DNA of 14,951 nucleotides from Proteobacteria bacterium UBA6921 (GTDB lineage: Bacteria; Pseudomonadota; Gammaproteobacteria; SG8-11): contig DKAR01000052.1 in NCBI GenBank assembly GCA_002450895.1, forward strand, positions 1-14,951. Direction: 5' to 3'. Below, piece after piece: positions 1 through 7,103 of the stretch. Each line of letters opens with the position of its first letter. Within the stretch, counting starts at the first letter, position 1. The notes under the pieces are model-generated. The model made no database searches and was not told the DNA's origin. It saw only the letters and a list, made by a program, of their open reading frames with translations. A program made the position numbers and the translations under genes.

Positions 1-19
1 AGGATCAAACTCTTCAGTT
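1..19 (-). rRNA. 16S ribosomal RNA, 5' tip (partial, runs off left edge)
   Basis: Read on the minus strand, the first bases give AACTGAAGAGTTTGATCCT, which is the universal 5' end of bacterial 16S rRNA and overlaps the 27F primer site. Only about 19 bases are in the window; the rest lies beyond position 1. The mature 5' end is placed at about 19 by analogy with gammaproteobacterial 16S genes and could be off by a few bases. The leader and promoters described at 20-352 belong to it. Confidence 0.9.
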
Positions 20-203
20 AAAAGAGCACGATTGCTTTTGAAGAGCAATCAAACTTGTTCGACAGATTGTTACTGGACATGGTCCGGTAACTTTCGTGCC
101 GCAATTTACTGGTGATCACTGGCCACCAACGCAAGCACCCACACAAATTACCTGATCTAATTTTTAAAGAGCGCTGGGCAATCTGCCCAGAAAGGAGCGC
201 GGT
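20..203 (-). other. rrn operon leader with antitermination and processing elements
   Basis: This is the transcribed spacer between the rrn promoters and 16S, read on the minus strand. In transcription order it holds a boxB-like hairpin (CTGGGCA at 174-180 and TGCCCAG at 184-190), a boxA-like CGCTCTTTAAAAA (161-172) and a boxC-like stretch matching GTGTGGGTGCTTGC (131-150). A hairpin with arms at 69-78 and 82-91 follows, and then a 7-bp hairpin with arms at 30-36 and 44-50 just before 16S. The box order matches Nus-factor antitermination leaders of gammaproteobacteria. The two hairpins nearest 16S probably belong to the RNase processing region. A second boxA-like TGCTCTTTTAACT (about 16-28) abuts the mature 16S end; its role is unclear. 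Confidence 0.75.
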
Positions 204-231
204 ATTATACGGACAAAGTTCTGTTCGTCAA
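204..231 (-). promoter_or_regulatory. rrn promoter P2 (proximal)
   Basis: On the minus strand the -35 TTGACG (226-231) and the -10 TATAAT (204-209) are separated by 16 bases. A GC-rich discriminator, ACCGCGCTCC, follows the -10, as expected for growth-rate and ppGpp-responsive rRNA promoters. The 10-mer CGCGCTCCTT after the -10 also occurs after P1, so the two promoters look like copies of one module. Confidence 0.8.
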
Positions 232-288
232 CCCCGCATCACCTTCCCTTCGTTGGCCACAACTTGGTAGCCGGCCGAAGGAGCGCGC

Positions 289-316
289 ATTATACGCAGC
301 GCAAACAACTCGTCAA
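289..316 (-). promoter_or_regulatory. rrn promoter P1 (distal)
   Basis: On the minus strand the -35 TTGACG (311-316) and a perfect -10 TATAAT (289-294) are separated by 16 bases, followed by the discriminator GCGCGCTCC. A/T-rich bases upstream, around 330-352, could act as an UP element. The architecture matches P2, 85 bp downstream. Confidence 0.8.
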
Positions 317-412
317 CGACTAATCTGCTGGAAAACACAAATTCTTTTCTACCGGACAATTACGCAGGCCCCGGTATCTGCCTGTAAGGGTTTTCAACTA
401 CTTATTCGAGCA

Positions 413-1597
413 CTATTTGAGCCGGACTCGGGCGATACGACGCTTACCAACCTGCAAAAGGATTTCGGGTCCAATTCCCACCAACAACTTTTCATCGGAG
501 ATCTTTTCTCCGTTCAGCTTCACACCGCCGGACCGAATTAGCCGAATCGCTTCTGACGTGCTTGCTACCAACCCAGACTCTTTCATTACCTGGCCAATCA
601 ACATTGACCCGGAAGCAGCAATTTCGGTCAAGACAAGATCATCGGGAATCTGATTTTCGCGAAACTGCGCGTTAAAAGACTGCTCGGCATCGTCGGCCGC
701 CCGATGGTCATGAAATCTCGCGACAATTTCCTTGGCCAGAAGGGCTTTCGAGTTACGAGGATGCTCATTCTTCTTAAGCAGATCGATTTCATGGACTGTG
801 CGCGCCGAGAGCAGTTCGAAATATCGCCACATCAGGGCGTCTGAAATCGACATTATTTTTCCGAACATTTCGCGCGGCGGATCTTGGACCCCAACGTAGT
901 TCTTGAGCGACTTTGACATCTTGTTCACGCCGTCAAGGCCTTCAAGAATCGGCAACGTGAGCGCCACTTGCGGCGGCTGCCCGAAATGGCGCTGAAGTTC
1001 CCGCCCCACAAGCAAATTGAATTTTTGGTCGGTCCCACCCAGCTCTATATCCGCCCGCATGGCGACCGAGTCGTACCCTTGTATCAGAGGATAAAGGAAC
1101 TCGTGGATCGCAATCGTTCGACCGCTGGAAAAACGCTGACTGAAATCTTCCCGTTCAAGCATGCGAGCCACCGGATAACAGGCAGCCAACTTGATTAAAT
1201 CCGTCGCCCGCATGTCCGCCATCCAACTTGAATTAAACATAACGAGCGTCTTGTTCGGATCAAGTATTTTGAACACCTGCTCTTGGTACGTTTGAGCATT
1301 CTCAATCACTTCTTCTCGCGTAAGCGGAGGTCGAGTTGCATTCTTGCCGGTCGGATCGCCGATCATCCCCGTGAAGTCGCCAATGAGAAAGACAACTTCA
1401 TGCCCCATTTCCTGAAATTGCCGCATTTTGCCCAGCAGGACGGTATGGCCGAGGTGAAGATCCGGCGCCGTGGGGTCGAAACCAGCCTTGATCCGCAGCT
1501 GCTTTCCAGTACGGAGCTTTGCGAGGAGGTCTTCTTCGGACAAGACCTCAACCACGCCCCGCTTAATCTCTTCTAGTTGCTTTTGTAGCGATTCCAT
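413..1597 (-). CDS. tyrS: Tyrosyl-tRNA synthetase
   Basis: This class I aminoacyl-tRNA synthetase charges tRNA-Tyr in the cytoplasm. The 394-aa protein carries the class I signatures HLGH (residues 48-51, the HIGH variant) and KMSKS (226-230). The tyrosine-binding half of the Rossmann fold lies between them, with GGTDQKFN at about 187-194. An S4-type RNA-binding domain occupies about 335-394. The length and the KMSKS form resemble the TyrS type adjacent to rrn in Pseudomonas (there called tyrZ), and the gene is likewise directly upstream of 16S here. The ATG at 1597 has AAAAGG five bases upstream. I see no intrinsic terminator between its stop and the rrn promoters; a 5-bp dyad at 365-384 has no T-run. 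A possible promoter and leader hairpin lie upstream. Confidence 0.95.
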   Translation of the reverse strand: MESLQKQLEEIKRGVVEVLSEEDLLAKLRTGKQLRIKAGFDPTAPDLHLGHTVLLGKMRQFQEMGHEVVFLIGDFTGMIGDPTGKNATRPPLTREEVIENAQTYQEQVFKILDPNKTLVMFNSSWMADMRATDLIKLAACYPVARMLEREDFSQRFSSGRTIAIHEFLYPLIQGYDSVAMRADIELGGTDQKFNLLVGRELQRHFGQPPQVALTLPILEGLDGVNKMSKSLKNYVGVQDPPREMFGKIMSISDALMWRYFELLSARTVHEIDLLKKNEHPRNSKALLAKEIVARFHDHRAADDAEQSFNAQFRENQIPDDLVLTEIAASGSMLIGQVMKESGLVASTSEAIRLIRSGGVKLNGEKISDEKLLVGIGPEILLQVGKRRIARVRLK

Positions 1598-1662
1598 ATA
1601 CGCCTTTTGTTACATTATCCGAAAAAATCAGCAATTGATCAGGGGCTGCGATTAAGGCTGCT

Positions 1663-1694
1663 GAACCTCGTTTGCGAAATTGCCAAACGAGTTC
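1663..1694 (-). promoter_or_regulatory. Hairpin in the presumed tyrS 5' leader
   Basis: The arms GAAC-C-TCGTTTG (1663-1674) and CAAACGAGTTC (1684-1694) pair over 11 bp with one bulged base and a 9-base loop. If transcription starts at the candidate promoter at 1717-1745, the hairpin lies near the 5' end of a roughly 110-nt tyrS leader. There is no T-run after it, so it is not a standard terminator. It does not resemble a T-box as far as I can see. It could stabilise the mRNA or be a protein-binding dyad; the function is unknown. Confidence 0.45.
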
Positions 1695-1716
1695 AAGCGG
1701 CCCGTAGTGTACGTGA

Positions 1717-1745
1717 CTTATAAAGGCGATCGCCAACTGTGGAAA
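1717..1745 (-). promoter_or_regulatory. Candidate tyrS promoter
   Basis: On the minus strand, TTTCCA (1740-1745, 4 of 6 matches to the -35) and TATAAG (1717-1722, 5 of 6 to the -10) are 17 bases apart. The spacer holds a perfect 10-bp palindrome, GGCGATCGCC (1725-1734). The 315-base divergent gap between tyrS and the M23 gene (1598-1912) otherwise holds the leader hairpin and, on the plus strand, only weak promoter-like matches such as TTGATT at 1794. Confidence 0.4.
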
Positions 1746-1912
1746 GGGTCGCTCGAGCCGTAACAATTACAGAAACGCTGGAGCGTCCAATACTTGATTG
1801 AACAACTCGTCACAGTATCCGGCGAACAGATGCTGGCCAGGTGTACTAAAATTAAGCAGTTTTCAAGGTAGGCATGTCGATACTTCGTTAGAGTTGGAAC
1901 CATGGGTGCCGC

Positions 1913-3280
1913 GTGGGCATACGGATGACACCAAAGAAAGTTGTTACATCGAAGGGTTCTGGGGCACGCACTCCAAGCGCCCCGGTACGAAAGAATCGCC
2001 CCACGGTGAAGCCCAACCACGTCGTTACCCTTATGGCGAGCATCACGGCACTGGGGCTGGTTTCTTTCCTCTTGTCACACGAAGCCATCGCCACGTACTT
2101 TTCGCCGTCGCACGCCGAATCAGTTTCTTTGCCTTTGGATATTCCGCAACCCACAAGCGCTGCAACTCCGGTATCGTTTAAGTCGGACGACTGGCAGACA
2201 GTGACGGTTGTAAATGGAGACAACCTCTTTTCCGTAATGGGTCGCATGGGTTTTGATCCGGTTGAAACTCAGCGCATCCTAGAGGCTGGTCCGACCGCAG
2301 CAACTCTCAATCGGCTGGTCCCTGGACAACGGATCAAAATGCGCTACGACGGTAGCGAACTCTCCGAACTTGTCTATGAAAACGATGGAATAAATGTCGT
2401 GCAGATCAGGCGCGGACAAAATGGCTTTGAAGTTGGCAATGTCCGGCGCAATGTTGAAACCCGCATGTCGTACTCTACGGGTATCGTCGATTCATCTCTG
2501 TTTCTCGCGGCGCAGCAGGCCGGGCTTTCCGTAAATCTGACGATTCAACTTGCGAATATTTTTGGTTGGGACGTGGACTTTGCTTTGGATATTCGCAAGG
2601 GCGACCGCTTTACCGTTGTATATGAAGAAATCTATTCAAACGGCGAAAAGGTCCGCGATGGCTCAATTATCGCGGCTGAATTTGTAAATGATAATCGTAC
2701 CCACCGCGCGGTTCGTTACCAAAACGCCGATGGCCATACGGACTACTACAACCCATTTGGCCAGAATTTGCGTAAGGCCTTCCTGCGCACTCCGGTTGAC
2801 GTTTCCCGAATCAGCTCCGGCTTTGGAATGCGTTTTCACCCAATACTGAATCGAATGAAGGCCCACCATGGGGTCGACTATGCCGCGCCAATCGGAACTC
2901 CGATTCGTGTCACAGGGGACGGAATCGTGCGGCTAAAGGAAAACAGAAGCGGTTACGGAAAAACAATCCTTGTCGACCATGGCAACGGTTACGAAACGTT
3001 GTACGCGCATATGTCCCAGTTCAGATCCGATCTCAAACCTGGCATGAAGGTTTTGCAGGGACAGATTATTGGATATGTCGGGAATACCGGACTCGCTACC
3101 GGCCCTCATCTCCATTACGAATTTCGTGTGGAGGGAACACACAGGGATCCTCTGACAATAAAGCTGCCGAGCGCTGCACCGGTTGCCGAAGAAGATTTCC
3201 CCGACTTCAAGGAGAAAACGGCGCGCTACGTAGGCCTGTTGAATTCATTAAATAAGACCAACGTTGCGCTTACGGAATAG
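1913..3280 (+). CDS. M23-family murein DD-endopeptidase (MepM/YebA-like)
   Basis: This is a likely zinc-dependent peptidoglycan hydrolase that cuts cell-wall crosslinks during growth. The 455-aa protein has a basic N-terminus and one membrane segment (about 37-54), so it is anchored in the inner membrane and faces the periplasm. A LysM/OapA-like region lies at about 93-145, and the C-terminal M23 lasso domain at about 300-415. Zinc-site residues are visible: HHGVD (H318 and D322 as the HxxxD pair), YAH (H366) and HLH (H399, H401). The first in-frame start is GTG at 1913; ATG at 1925 would give 451 aa and is equally possible, since neither has a clear Shine-Dalgarno sequence. It diverges from tyrS, and the M23-next-to-tyrS arrangement recalls Pseudomonas genomes. 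The strong terminator at 3326-3363 follows it. Confidence 0.9.
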   Translation: MGIRMTPKKVVTSKGSGARTPSAPVRKNRPTVKPNHVVTLMASITALGLVSFLLSHEAIATYFSPSHAESVSLPLDIPQPTSAATPVSFKSDDWQTVTVVNGDNLFSVMGRMGFDPVETQRILEAGPTAATLNRLVPGQRIKMRYDGSELSELVYENDGINVVQIRRGQNGFEVGNVRRNVETRMSYSTGIVDSSLFLAAQQAGLSVNLTIQLANIFGWDVDFALDIRKGDRFTVVYEEIYSNGEKVRDGSIIAAEFVNDNRTHRAVRYQNADGHTDYYNPFGQNLRKAFLRTPVDVSRISSGFGMRFHPILNRMKAHHGVDYAAPIGTPIRVTGDGIVRLKENRSGYGKTILVDHGNGYETLYAHMSQFRSDLKPGMKVLQGQIIGYVGNTGLATGPHLHYEFRVEGTHRDPLTIKLPSAAPVAEEDFPDFKEKTARYVGLLNSLNKTNVALTE

Positions 3281-3325
3281 ATGATGGGTTAAATCGCCAG
3301 AAAGCGATCCAAGGGCACAAAACAG

Positions 3326-3368
3326 TTTGGGGCGTAGCAGAGATACATCCGCTACGCCCCAAATTTTA
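3326..3368. terminator. Strong rho-independent terminator, probably bidirectional
   Basis: A perfect 13-bp inverted repeat, TTTGGGGCGTAGC (3326-3338) and GCTACGCCCCAAA (3351-3363), encloses a 12-base loop. It is followed by TTTT on the plus strand and has A/T-rich flanks on the other side. It sits between the convergent M23 gene (+) and erpA (-), so it can end both transcripts. Confidence 0.85.
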
Positions 3369-3412
3369 TCTGAACGATCAGGCAGAACGCGATAGCTAGC
3401 TAATCCAATCCG

Positions 3413-3754
3413 CTAGACCGAAAACGAAGATCCGCATCCACACGTTGTCGTGGCATTCGGGTTCCGAATGACGAACTGCGCACCTTCGAGACCTTCGGTA
3501 TAGTCAATTTCAGCACCAACAAGATACTGAAAGCTCATCGGATCAATCAGTAAGGTAACTCCGTTCTTTTCGACACGCGTGTCACCATCAGTAACTGATT
3601 CATCGAATGTAAATCCGTATTGGAAACCGGAACAGCCGCCGCCGGACACGAACACACGCAACATAAGCGCCGCGTTGCCCTCATCGTCAATTAGCTGCTT
3701 TACCTTCGCTGCCGCGCTGTCCGTAAAAATCACCGGGTCCACTGCCTGAGTCAT
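3413..3754 (-). CDS. erpA: Iron-sulfur cluster insertion protein ErpA
   Basis: This is an A-type carrier that hands Fe-S clusters to apoproteins in the cytoplasm. The 113-aa protein has the family layout: a HesB-like fold, FVSGGGCSGF with C41, and the C-terminal CGCGSSF with C105 and C107. These are the three cluster-binding cysteines. Length and end sequence match ErpA better than IscA or SufA, though that distinction rests on overall similarity. It is the last gene of a minus-strand series (argC, DUF6776-like, bactofilin, erpA), 79 bases after the bactofilin stop, and is bounded downstream by the terminator at 3326-3363. Confidence 0.93.
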   Translation of the reverse strand: MTQAVDPVIFTDSAAAKVKQLIDDEGNAALMLRVFVSGGGCSGFQYGFTFDESVTDGDTRVEKNGVTLLIDPMSFQYLVGAEIDYTEGLEGAQFVIRNPNATTTCGCGSSFSV

Positions 3755-3833
3755 AGTCTGCTCACTCGCTGTTGGTAGTCGCTACACCTACGTGTCATTC
3801 AATTTTGCAATTCCGTAGCAAAATAATCAAGAA

Positions 3834-4244
3834 TTAGGTGGCTGGATTTTCATCCTTCGGTGAGGATTGGGCACCATCAGCCCGCTTTTCAACCTTATGC
3901 ACCAAGTTTCCGTTCACCTCTGATCCCATGGCCATTTCGATAAGGTTGTAATAGACATTCCCAATAACCCTCGCGTTCGGCGCGAGCTCTATTTTTTCCA
4001 AGGCGTGAACGTCGCCCATTACTTTTCCGTTTAAAACCACACTAAAAACATGAACATCACCTTCGATGATGCCTCGTTCGCTTACAGACAAAACCGACTC
4101 CGGATCTTCATCGGCAAAAACGTTCCCCTTAATCGTTCCGTCAACGTGCAGGCCACCCCGATAATGTACGTCACCGTGCAAAACCGTGTTGTGCCCGACG
4201 AGTGTGTCGATTCGAGGCATCTTGTTCTTGCCACCACGAAACAT
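3834..4244 (-). CDS. Bactofilin family polymer-forming protein
   Basis: Bactofilins are small cytoskeletal proteins that assemble into filaments and position wall or surface machinery. From ATG 4244 the product is 136 aa. A central beta-helical domain (about 15-105) shows the repeating hydrophobic-glycine pattern, for example LHGDVHYRGGLHVDGTIKG and IEGDVHVF, and both termini are short and polar. The start at 4244 is favoured over an in-frame start at 4265 because AAGGAG lies seven bases upstream (4251-4257) and because 4265 sits one base from the stop of the preceding gene. The 21-base gap to that gene holds only the ribosome-binding site, which suggests an operon. The role beyond polymerisation is unknown. 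Confidence 0.9.
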   Translation of the reverse strand: MFRGGKNKMPRIDTLVGHNTVLHGDVHYRGGLHVDGTIKGNVFADEDPESVLSVSERGIIEGDVHVFSVVLNGKVMGDVHALEKIELAPNARVIGNVYYNLIEMAMGSEVNGNLVHKVEKRADGAQSSPKDENPAT

Positions 4245-4265
4245 GCTGCGCTCCTTACACGTCAA

Positions 4266-4988
4266 TTAACCGAGTATCGAATCCCAACTAAAGCTCTTGA
4301 TCAACCCGGCTCGGCCACCGGCGGGTTCAATTTCAATTTCGATATTCGTTGGGTTGAATCCAACCGGCAAAAGCATACTCCCCTCAAACGTTTGGAAGTA
4401 CTTAAATCTTAGATCGAGATTGGGTGGCGTGTTTCCCGAAACTTCGGATAAGGGAATTTTTGTCGGCTTGCCATCGCGGATTCCAGCCAAATCAATCTTT
4501 ACTCGGCCACGCACGAGAGAGTCACTCTTGGATACTTGGGTGAGCACGACTTTGTACCTGTAAACGCGATCTTCAGAGGTCTTCTCGATTTTGAAGCTCT
4601 GAATATTTAAACCCCCTTCGGACTCTTTGGGCGCAACAATGCCACGATAAAAAGCGACCTCCTCTTTTAGCTCGATAATTTCCTGCTGTAGCGATTTAAG
4701 TGAGGTATCTACATCGCTAAACGCCTGCTGCTCCACCTGCCGCCCTTGTTCCAGGACGGCAATTTGCTCCGACAGCTTGGCTTTCTGTTCCTCGAGATTT
4801 CGAACATACTCCGTAGTCGTGACCAGCTTGTCGGACAGCTGTGAGAAATCAAAGCCAGCACTCCTCTGACCGAGAAAATACAAGCCCCAACCTGCCGAAC
4901 AGAGGGCAATCACATAGGCTGACATCGTCGCCCAGTAACGAATCGGCTGATGCTGTCGGATGACTAGTTGGCCCGTTTTTTTTGCCAT
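4266..4988 (-). CDS. Membrane-anchored coiled-coil protein, probably DUF6776 family
   Basis: The 240-aa product has a basic cytoplasmic N-terminus and one membrane segment (about 18-40). A long heptad-rich coiled coil (about 50-110, rich in E, Q, K and L) ends in the motif EEVAFYRGIVAP. The C-terminal region (about 125-240) is predicted beta-rich, with patterns such as YRYKVVLTQV and VRGRVKIDLAG. The FYRGI motif and the layout fit the gammaproteobacterial DUF6776 family as I recall it; no function is known to me. It lies immediately upstream of the bactofilin gene with a 21-base gap, which suggests a joint role at the inner membrane. That link is inferred from order only. Confidence 0.8.
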   Translation of the reverse strand: MAKKTGQLVIRQHQPIRYWATMSAYVIALCSAGWGLYFLGQRSAGFDFSQLSDKLVTTTEYVRNLEEQKAKLSEQIAVLEQGRQVEQQAFSDVDTSLKSLQQEIIELKEEVAFYRGIVAPKESEGGLNIQSFKIEKTSEDRVYRYKVVLTQVSKSDSLVRGRVKIDLAGIRDGKPTKIPLSEVSGNTPPNLDLRFKYFQTFEGSMLLPVGFNPTNIEIEIEPAGGRAGLIKSFSWDSILG

Positions 4989-5051
4989 TGCGCGAAAACT
5001 CGACGAGAGACGAGGAAGATCGGCCAGAAGCAGGAAATCTGAAACGCGAGC

Positions 5052-6083
5052 CTAAGGTACAACGGGAACCATATCCAGCCCTGAAGATTCCGTTAAACCA
5101 AACATGACATTCATGTTTTGAACGGCTTGGCCTGCCGCGCCTTTTACCAGGTTATCAATCACCGACAAAATTACCACGACAGACCCACCCTGTGGTCGAT
5201 GCAGCCCGATTCGGCACATGTTTGCGCCACGCGTACTTCGAGTATCGGGCTGGCTCCCGAAGGGCATTACATCGACGAATGATTCATCCCGATATGCCTG
5301 TTCATAAATTGCCTGAAGCTGAGCATCATCGCGATCGGAGCTAACATACAGCGTCGCATGAATTCCGCGAATCATCGGAATTAAATGCGGTACAAAAGTA
5401 AGATTCACCGGACGACCCGCTATTTGCTCTAGCGTCTGTAGAATTTCCGGTAGATGTCGATGGCCCGATACTCCGTAAGCTCGGAGCGAATCTGCCGCTT
5501 CGGAAAATAGGTGAGGAACACTCGCTTTTCGACCCGCACCGCTCACACCTGACTTTGCGTCGGCGATAAGTGCCGTGACGTCAGCGAATCCACTTTTCAA
5601 AAGTGGCAAGAATCCGAGTGAAACAGCCGTCGGATAACAGCCCGGATTTGCCACCAATCGTGCTTGACGAATCTTCTCTCGATTCAGTTCTGGCAATCCG
5701 TATACCGCTTCAGGCAGCAACTCCGGACATGCGTGCGGTTCGCCGTACCACTTCTCCCACACGCCCTGATCTTTCAGCCGGAAATCTGCAGCCAAATCGA
5801 TGATACGGACACCCGCCTTAAGAAGATCAGGGGCCATTTTCATCGCAACTCCATTCGGAGTAGCAAAAAAGATCACGTCACATTGTGAAAGTCGCTCGAG
5901 ATTCGGTTCGGTAAACGCCAAATTAATCCGGCCACGCAAACTGGGAAACATATCGGCAACCGGCGTTCCTGCGTCGGCGCGGGACGTTATTTCGATCAAG
6001 GAAACAAAGGGATGCGCAATAAGAAATCGCAGGAGCTCGATACCTGTGTAGCCGGTCCCACCAACAACACCCACCTTGATCAT
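5052..6083 (-). CDS. argC: N-acetyl-gamma-glutamyl-phosphate reductase
   Basis: The enzyme reduces N-acetylglutamyl-5-phosphate to N-acetylglutamate-5-semialdehyde with NADPH, the third step of arginine synthesis, in the cytoplasm. The 343-aa protein has the N-terminal nucleotide-binding loop GGTGYTG (8-14), the catalytic cysteine in NPGCYPTA (C149) and the conserved GHRHLPEI with H208 and H210. Its length is typical of the long ArgC type. The ATG at 6083 is followed by a perfect Rossmann start. The cytochrome stop lies only 39 bases upstream on the same strand, and a small dyad (GCAAAT at 6097-6102, ATTTGC at 6106-6111) sits in that gap. I do not recognise an ARG box. Cytochrome transcripts could read into argC, because no terminator is visible. 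Confidence 0.95.
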   Translation of the reverse strand: MIKVGVVGGTGYTGIELLRFLIAHPFVSLIEITSRADAGTPVADMFPSLRGRINLAFTEPNLERLSQCDVIFFATPNGVAMKMAPDLLKAGVRIIDLAADFRLKDQGVWEKWYGEPHACPELLPEAVYGLPELNREKIRQARLVANPGCYPTAVSLGFLPLLKSGFADVTALIADAKSGVSGAGRKASVPHLFSEAADSLRAYGVSGHRHLPEILQTLEQIAGRPVNLTFVPHLIPMIRGIHATLYVSSDRDDAQLQAIYEQAYRDESFVDVMPFGSQPDTRSTRGANMCRIGLHRPQGGSVVVILSVIDNLVKGAAGQAVQNMNVMFGLTESSGLDMVPVVP

Positions 6084-6122
6084 GACTCGTCTCTTCGCAA
6101 ATGTAATTTGCTAATTAAAAGC

Positions 6123-7082
6123 TTACTTTTCGACTCGCGCAATAAATGCACGCCGCACATAGGCAACGATGTCAGAAATTTCAGACTCACTTAGTACAGA
6201 CCGCCACGCAGACATCGTAGTCCCGGGAACACCATTACGAATCACCTCTACAATTTCTGCGTCAGACATAGCACCGACTCTAGACCCCTGCAGATTTCTG
6301 GGATGGCTCTCAAGGAAACTGCCGATCCAGTTCTTCCCCGTTCCGTCCGCCGCGTGGCAAAAAGCGCAGTTCTTTTGGAAAAGTTGTTCTCCGGCCTTTT
6401 CCTTCGGTGACGGATTGGATAGCGAGGGAATCTCGTCATGAACCGAGTACGGGGTCGCCCCTGAAACAACATCCGCAGCGGACTCCGACAAGGAAAATCC
6501 TTGGCGTGGATAAGACAATGGTCGGGAGCTCCACTCCAGCGGCTTGGACCCCCGCCTAGAACGATCGTGACATGTGATGCATCCGGTCACAAAAATCTGC
6601 AGCCCGATTTTTTGTTCGTCCGTCAATGTTTCCCAAGGCGTATCGACGGATAAATCACCCATCGCAAATGGAAACGCGGTGCGATATTTCTCATGGTCGT
6701 TCCAGCCATTCTCAGCCGAGTGATATTTAGTGTTCGTGTTTTTGTTACGCATGAATTCGAATCTTACAAACTCGACGACCGCGGAAATTTCTCCCGCAGA
6801 CAGCGTCTTTTCGAAACTCATCATTGCCGTTCCTTCGCGACCGTGGGTCACTGCAGCAACCATCTGATCTCTAGAAAGCTGTCCAGGGTTTGTCAAAACG
6901 AAACTGCGTGGGGGTGGGTTCAGGTAGCTGGCGGCAACGGTATTGGCGTCACCGGAGTACCCGTGACAAAAGTAGCAGCGAAAATTGTAGACTTTTCGAC
7001 CAAGCTCGATTTGCTTGGAGTCTGCCTTCGAAAGGTTCTTTTCGTTCTTCGAAGGGCTGTGCGTCGATAAATCTAATTCACT
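6123..7082 (-). CDS. Three-haem cytochrome c region without its own start (frame -1 to the upstream cytochrome)
   Basis: From 7082 this frame encodes 319 residues with three CXXCH sites: CYFCH (36-40), CITCH (168-172) and CAFCH (239-243). The first and third modules repeat the neighbour's pattern: a PPPRSF or HPRNL motif, then GxxGTxM supplying a likely axial Met. The middle module lacks both, so its sixth ligand is unclear. The frame opens after a TGA at 7098-7100. It contains no ATG, GTG or TTG until a TTG at 6896, which lies after CYFCH and would break that domain. There is also no signal peptide, although haem attachment by the Ccm system needs export. The region is therefore probably made as the C-terminal half of the upstream cytochrome by -1 slippage on the A9 run at 7082-7090, or the two were one gene broken by one base. 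Loss of function is also possible. Confidence 0.75.
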   Translation of the reverse strand, partial: SELDLSTHSPSKNEKNLSKADSKQIELGRKVYNFRCYFCHGYSGDANTVAASYLNPPPRSFVLTNPGQLSRDQMVAAVTHGREGTAMMSFEKTLSAGEISAVVEFVRFEFMRNKNTNTKYHSAENGWNDHEKYRTAFPFAMGDLSVDTPWETLTDEQKIGLQIFVTGCITCHDRSRRGSKPLEWSSRPLSYPRQGFSLSESAADVVSGATPYSVHDEIPSLSNPSPKEKAGEQLFQKNCAFCHAADGTGKNWIGSFLESHPRNLQGSRVGAMSDAEIVEVIRNGVPGTTMSAWRSVLSESEISDIVAYVRRAFIARVEK

Positions 7083-7103
7083 TTTTTTTTGGCTTCGTCA
7101 CCC
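7025..7103 (-). promoter_or_regulatory. Candidate -1 frameshift or slippage signal
   Basis: In the zero frame of the upstream cytochrome the sequence reads GCC AAA AAA AAA GTG AAT TAG, with the A9 run at 7082-7090. This fits the X_XXY_YYZ pattern for tandem -1 slippage. GGGTGA, a partial match to the anti-16S tail, lies 7 nt upstream (7098-7103), as SD-like stimulators do at dnaX. An 8-bp inverted repeat (CCTTCGAA at 7055-7048, TTCGAAGG at 7032-7025 on the minus strand) lies about 25 nt downstream, which is farther than usual for a stimulatory stem. RNA polymerase slippage on A9 would give the same products. A sequencing or assembly error in the run cannot be excluded. Confidence 0.5.

Noticed and set aside
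365..384. Dyad CAGGC/GCCTG after tyrS as a terminator
   Set aside because: Only 5 bp, with no T-run on the minus strand.
6097..6111. GCAAAT/ATTTGC dyad before argC as an ArgR box or terminator
   Set aside because: It does not fit the TGAAT-type ARG box and is too A/T-rich and short for a terminator; noted only as a dyad.
6123..6896. Start of the downstream cytochrome at TTG 6896
   Set aside because: It would remove the CYFCH haem site and cut a cytochrome fold in the middle, with no signal peptide for export.
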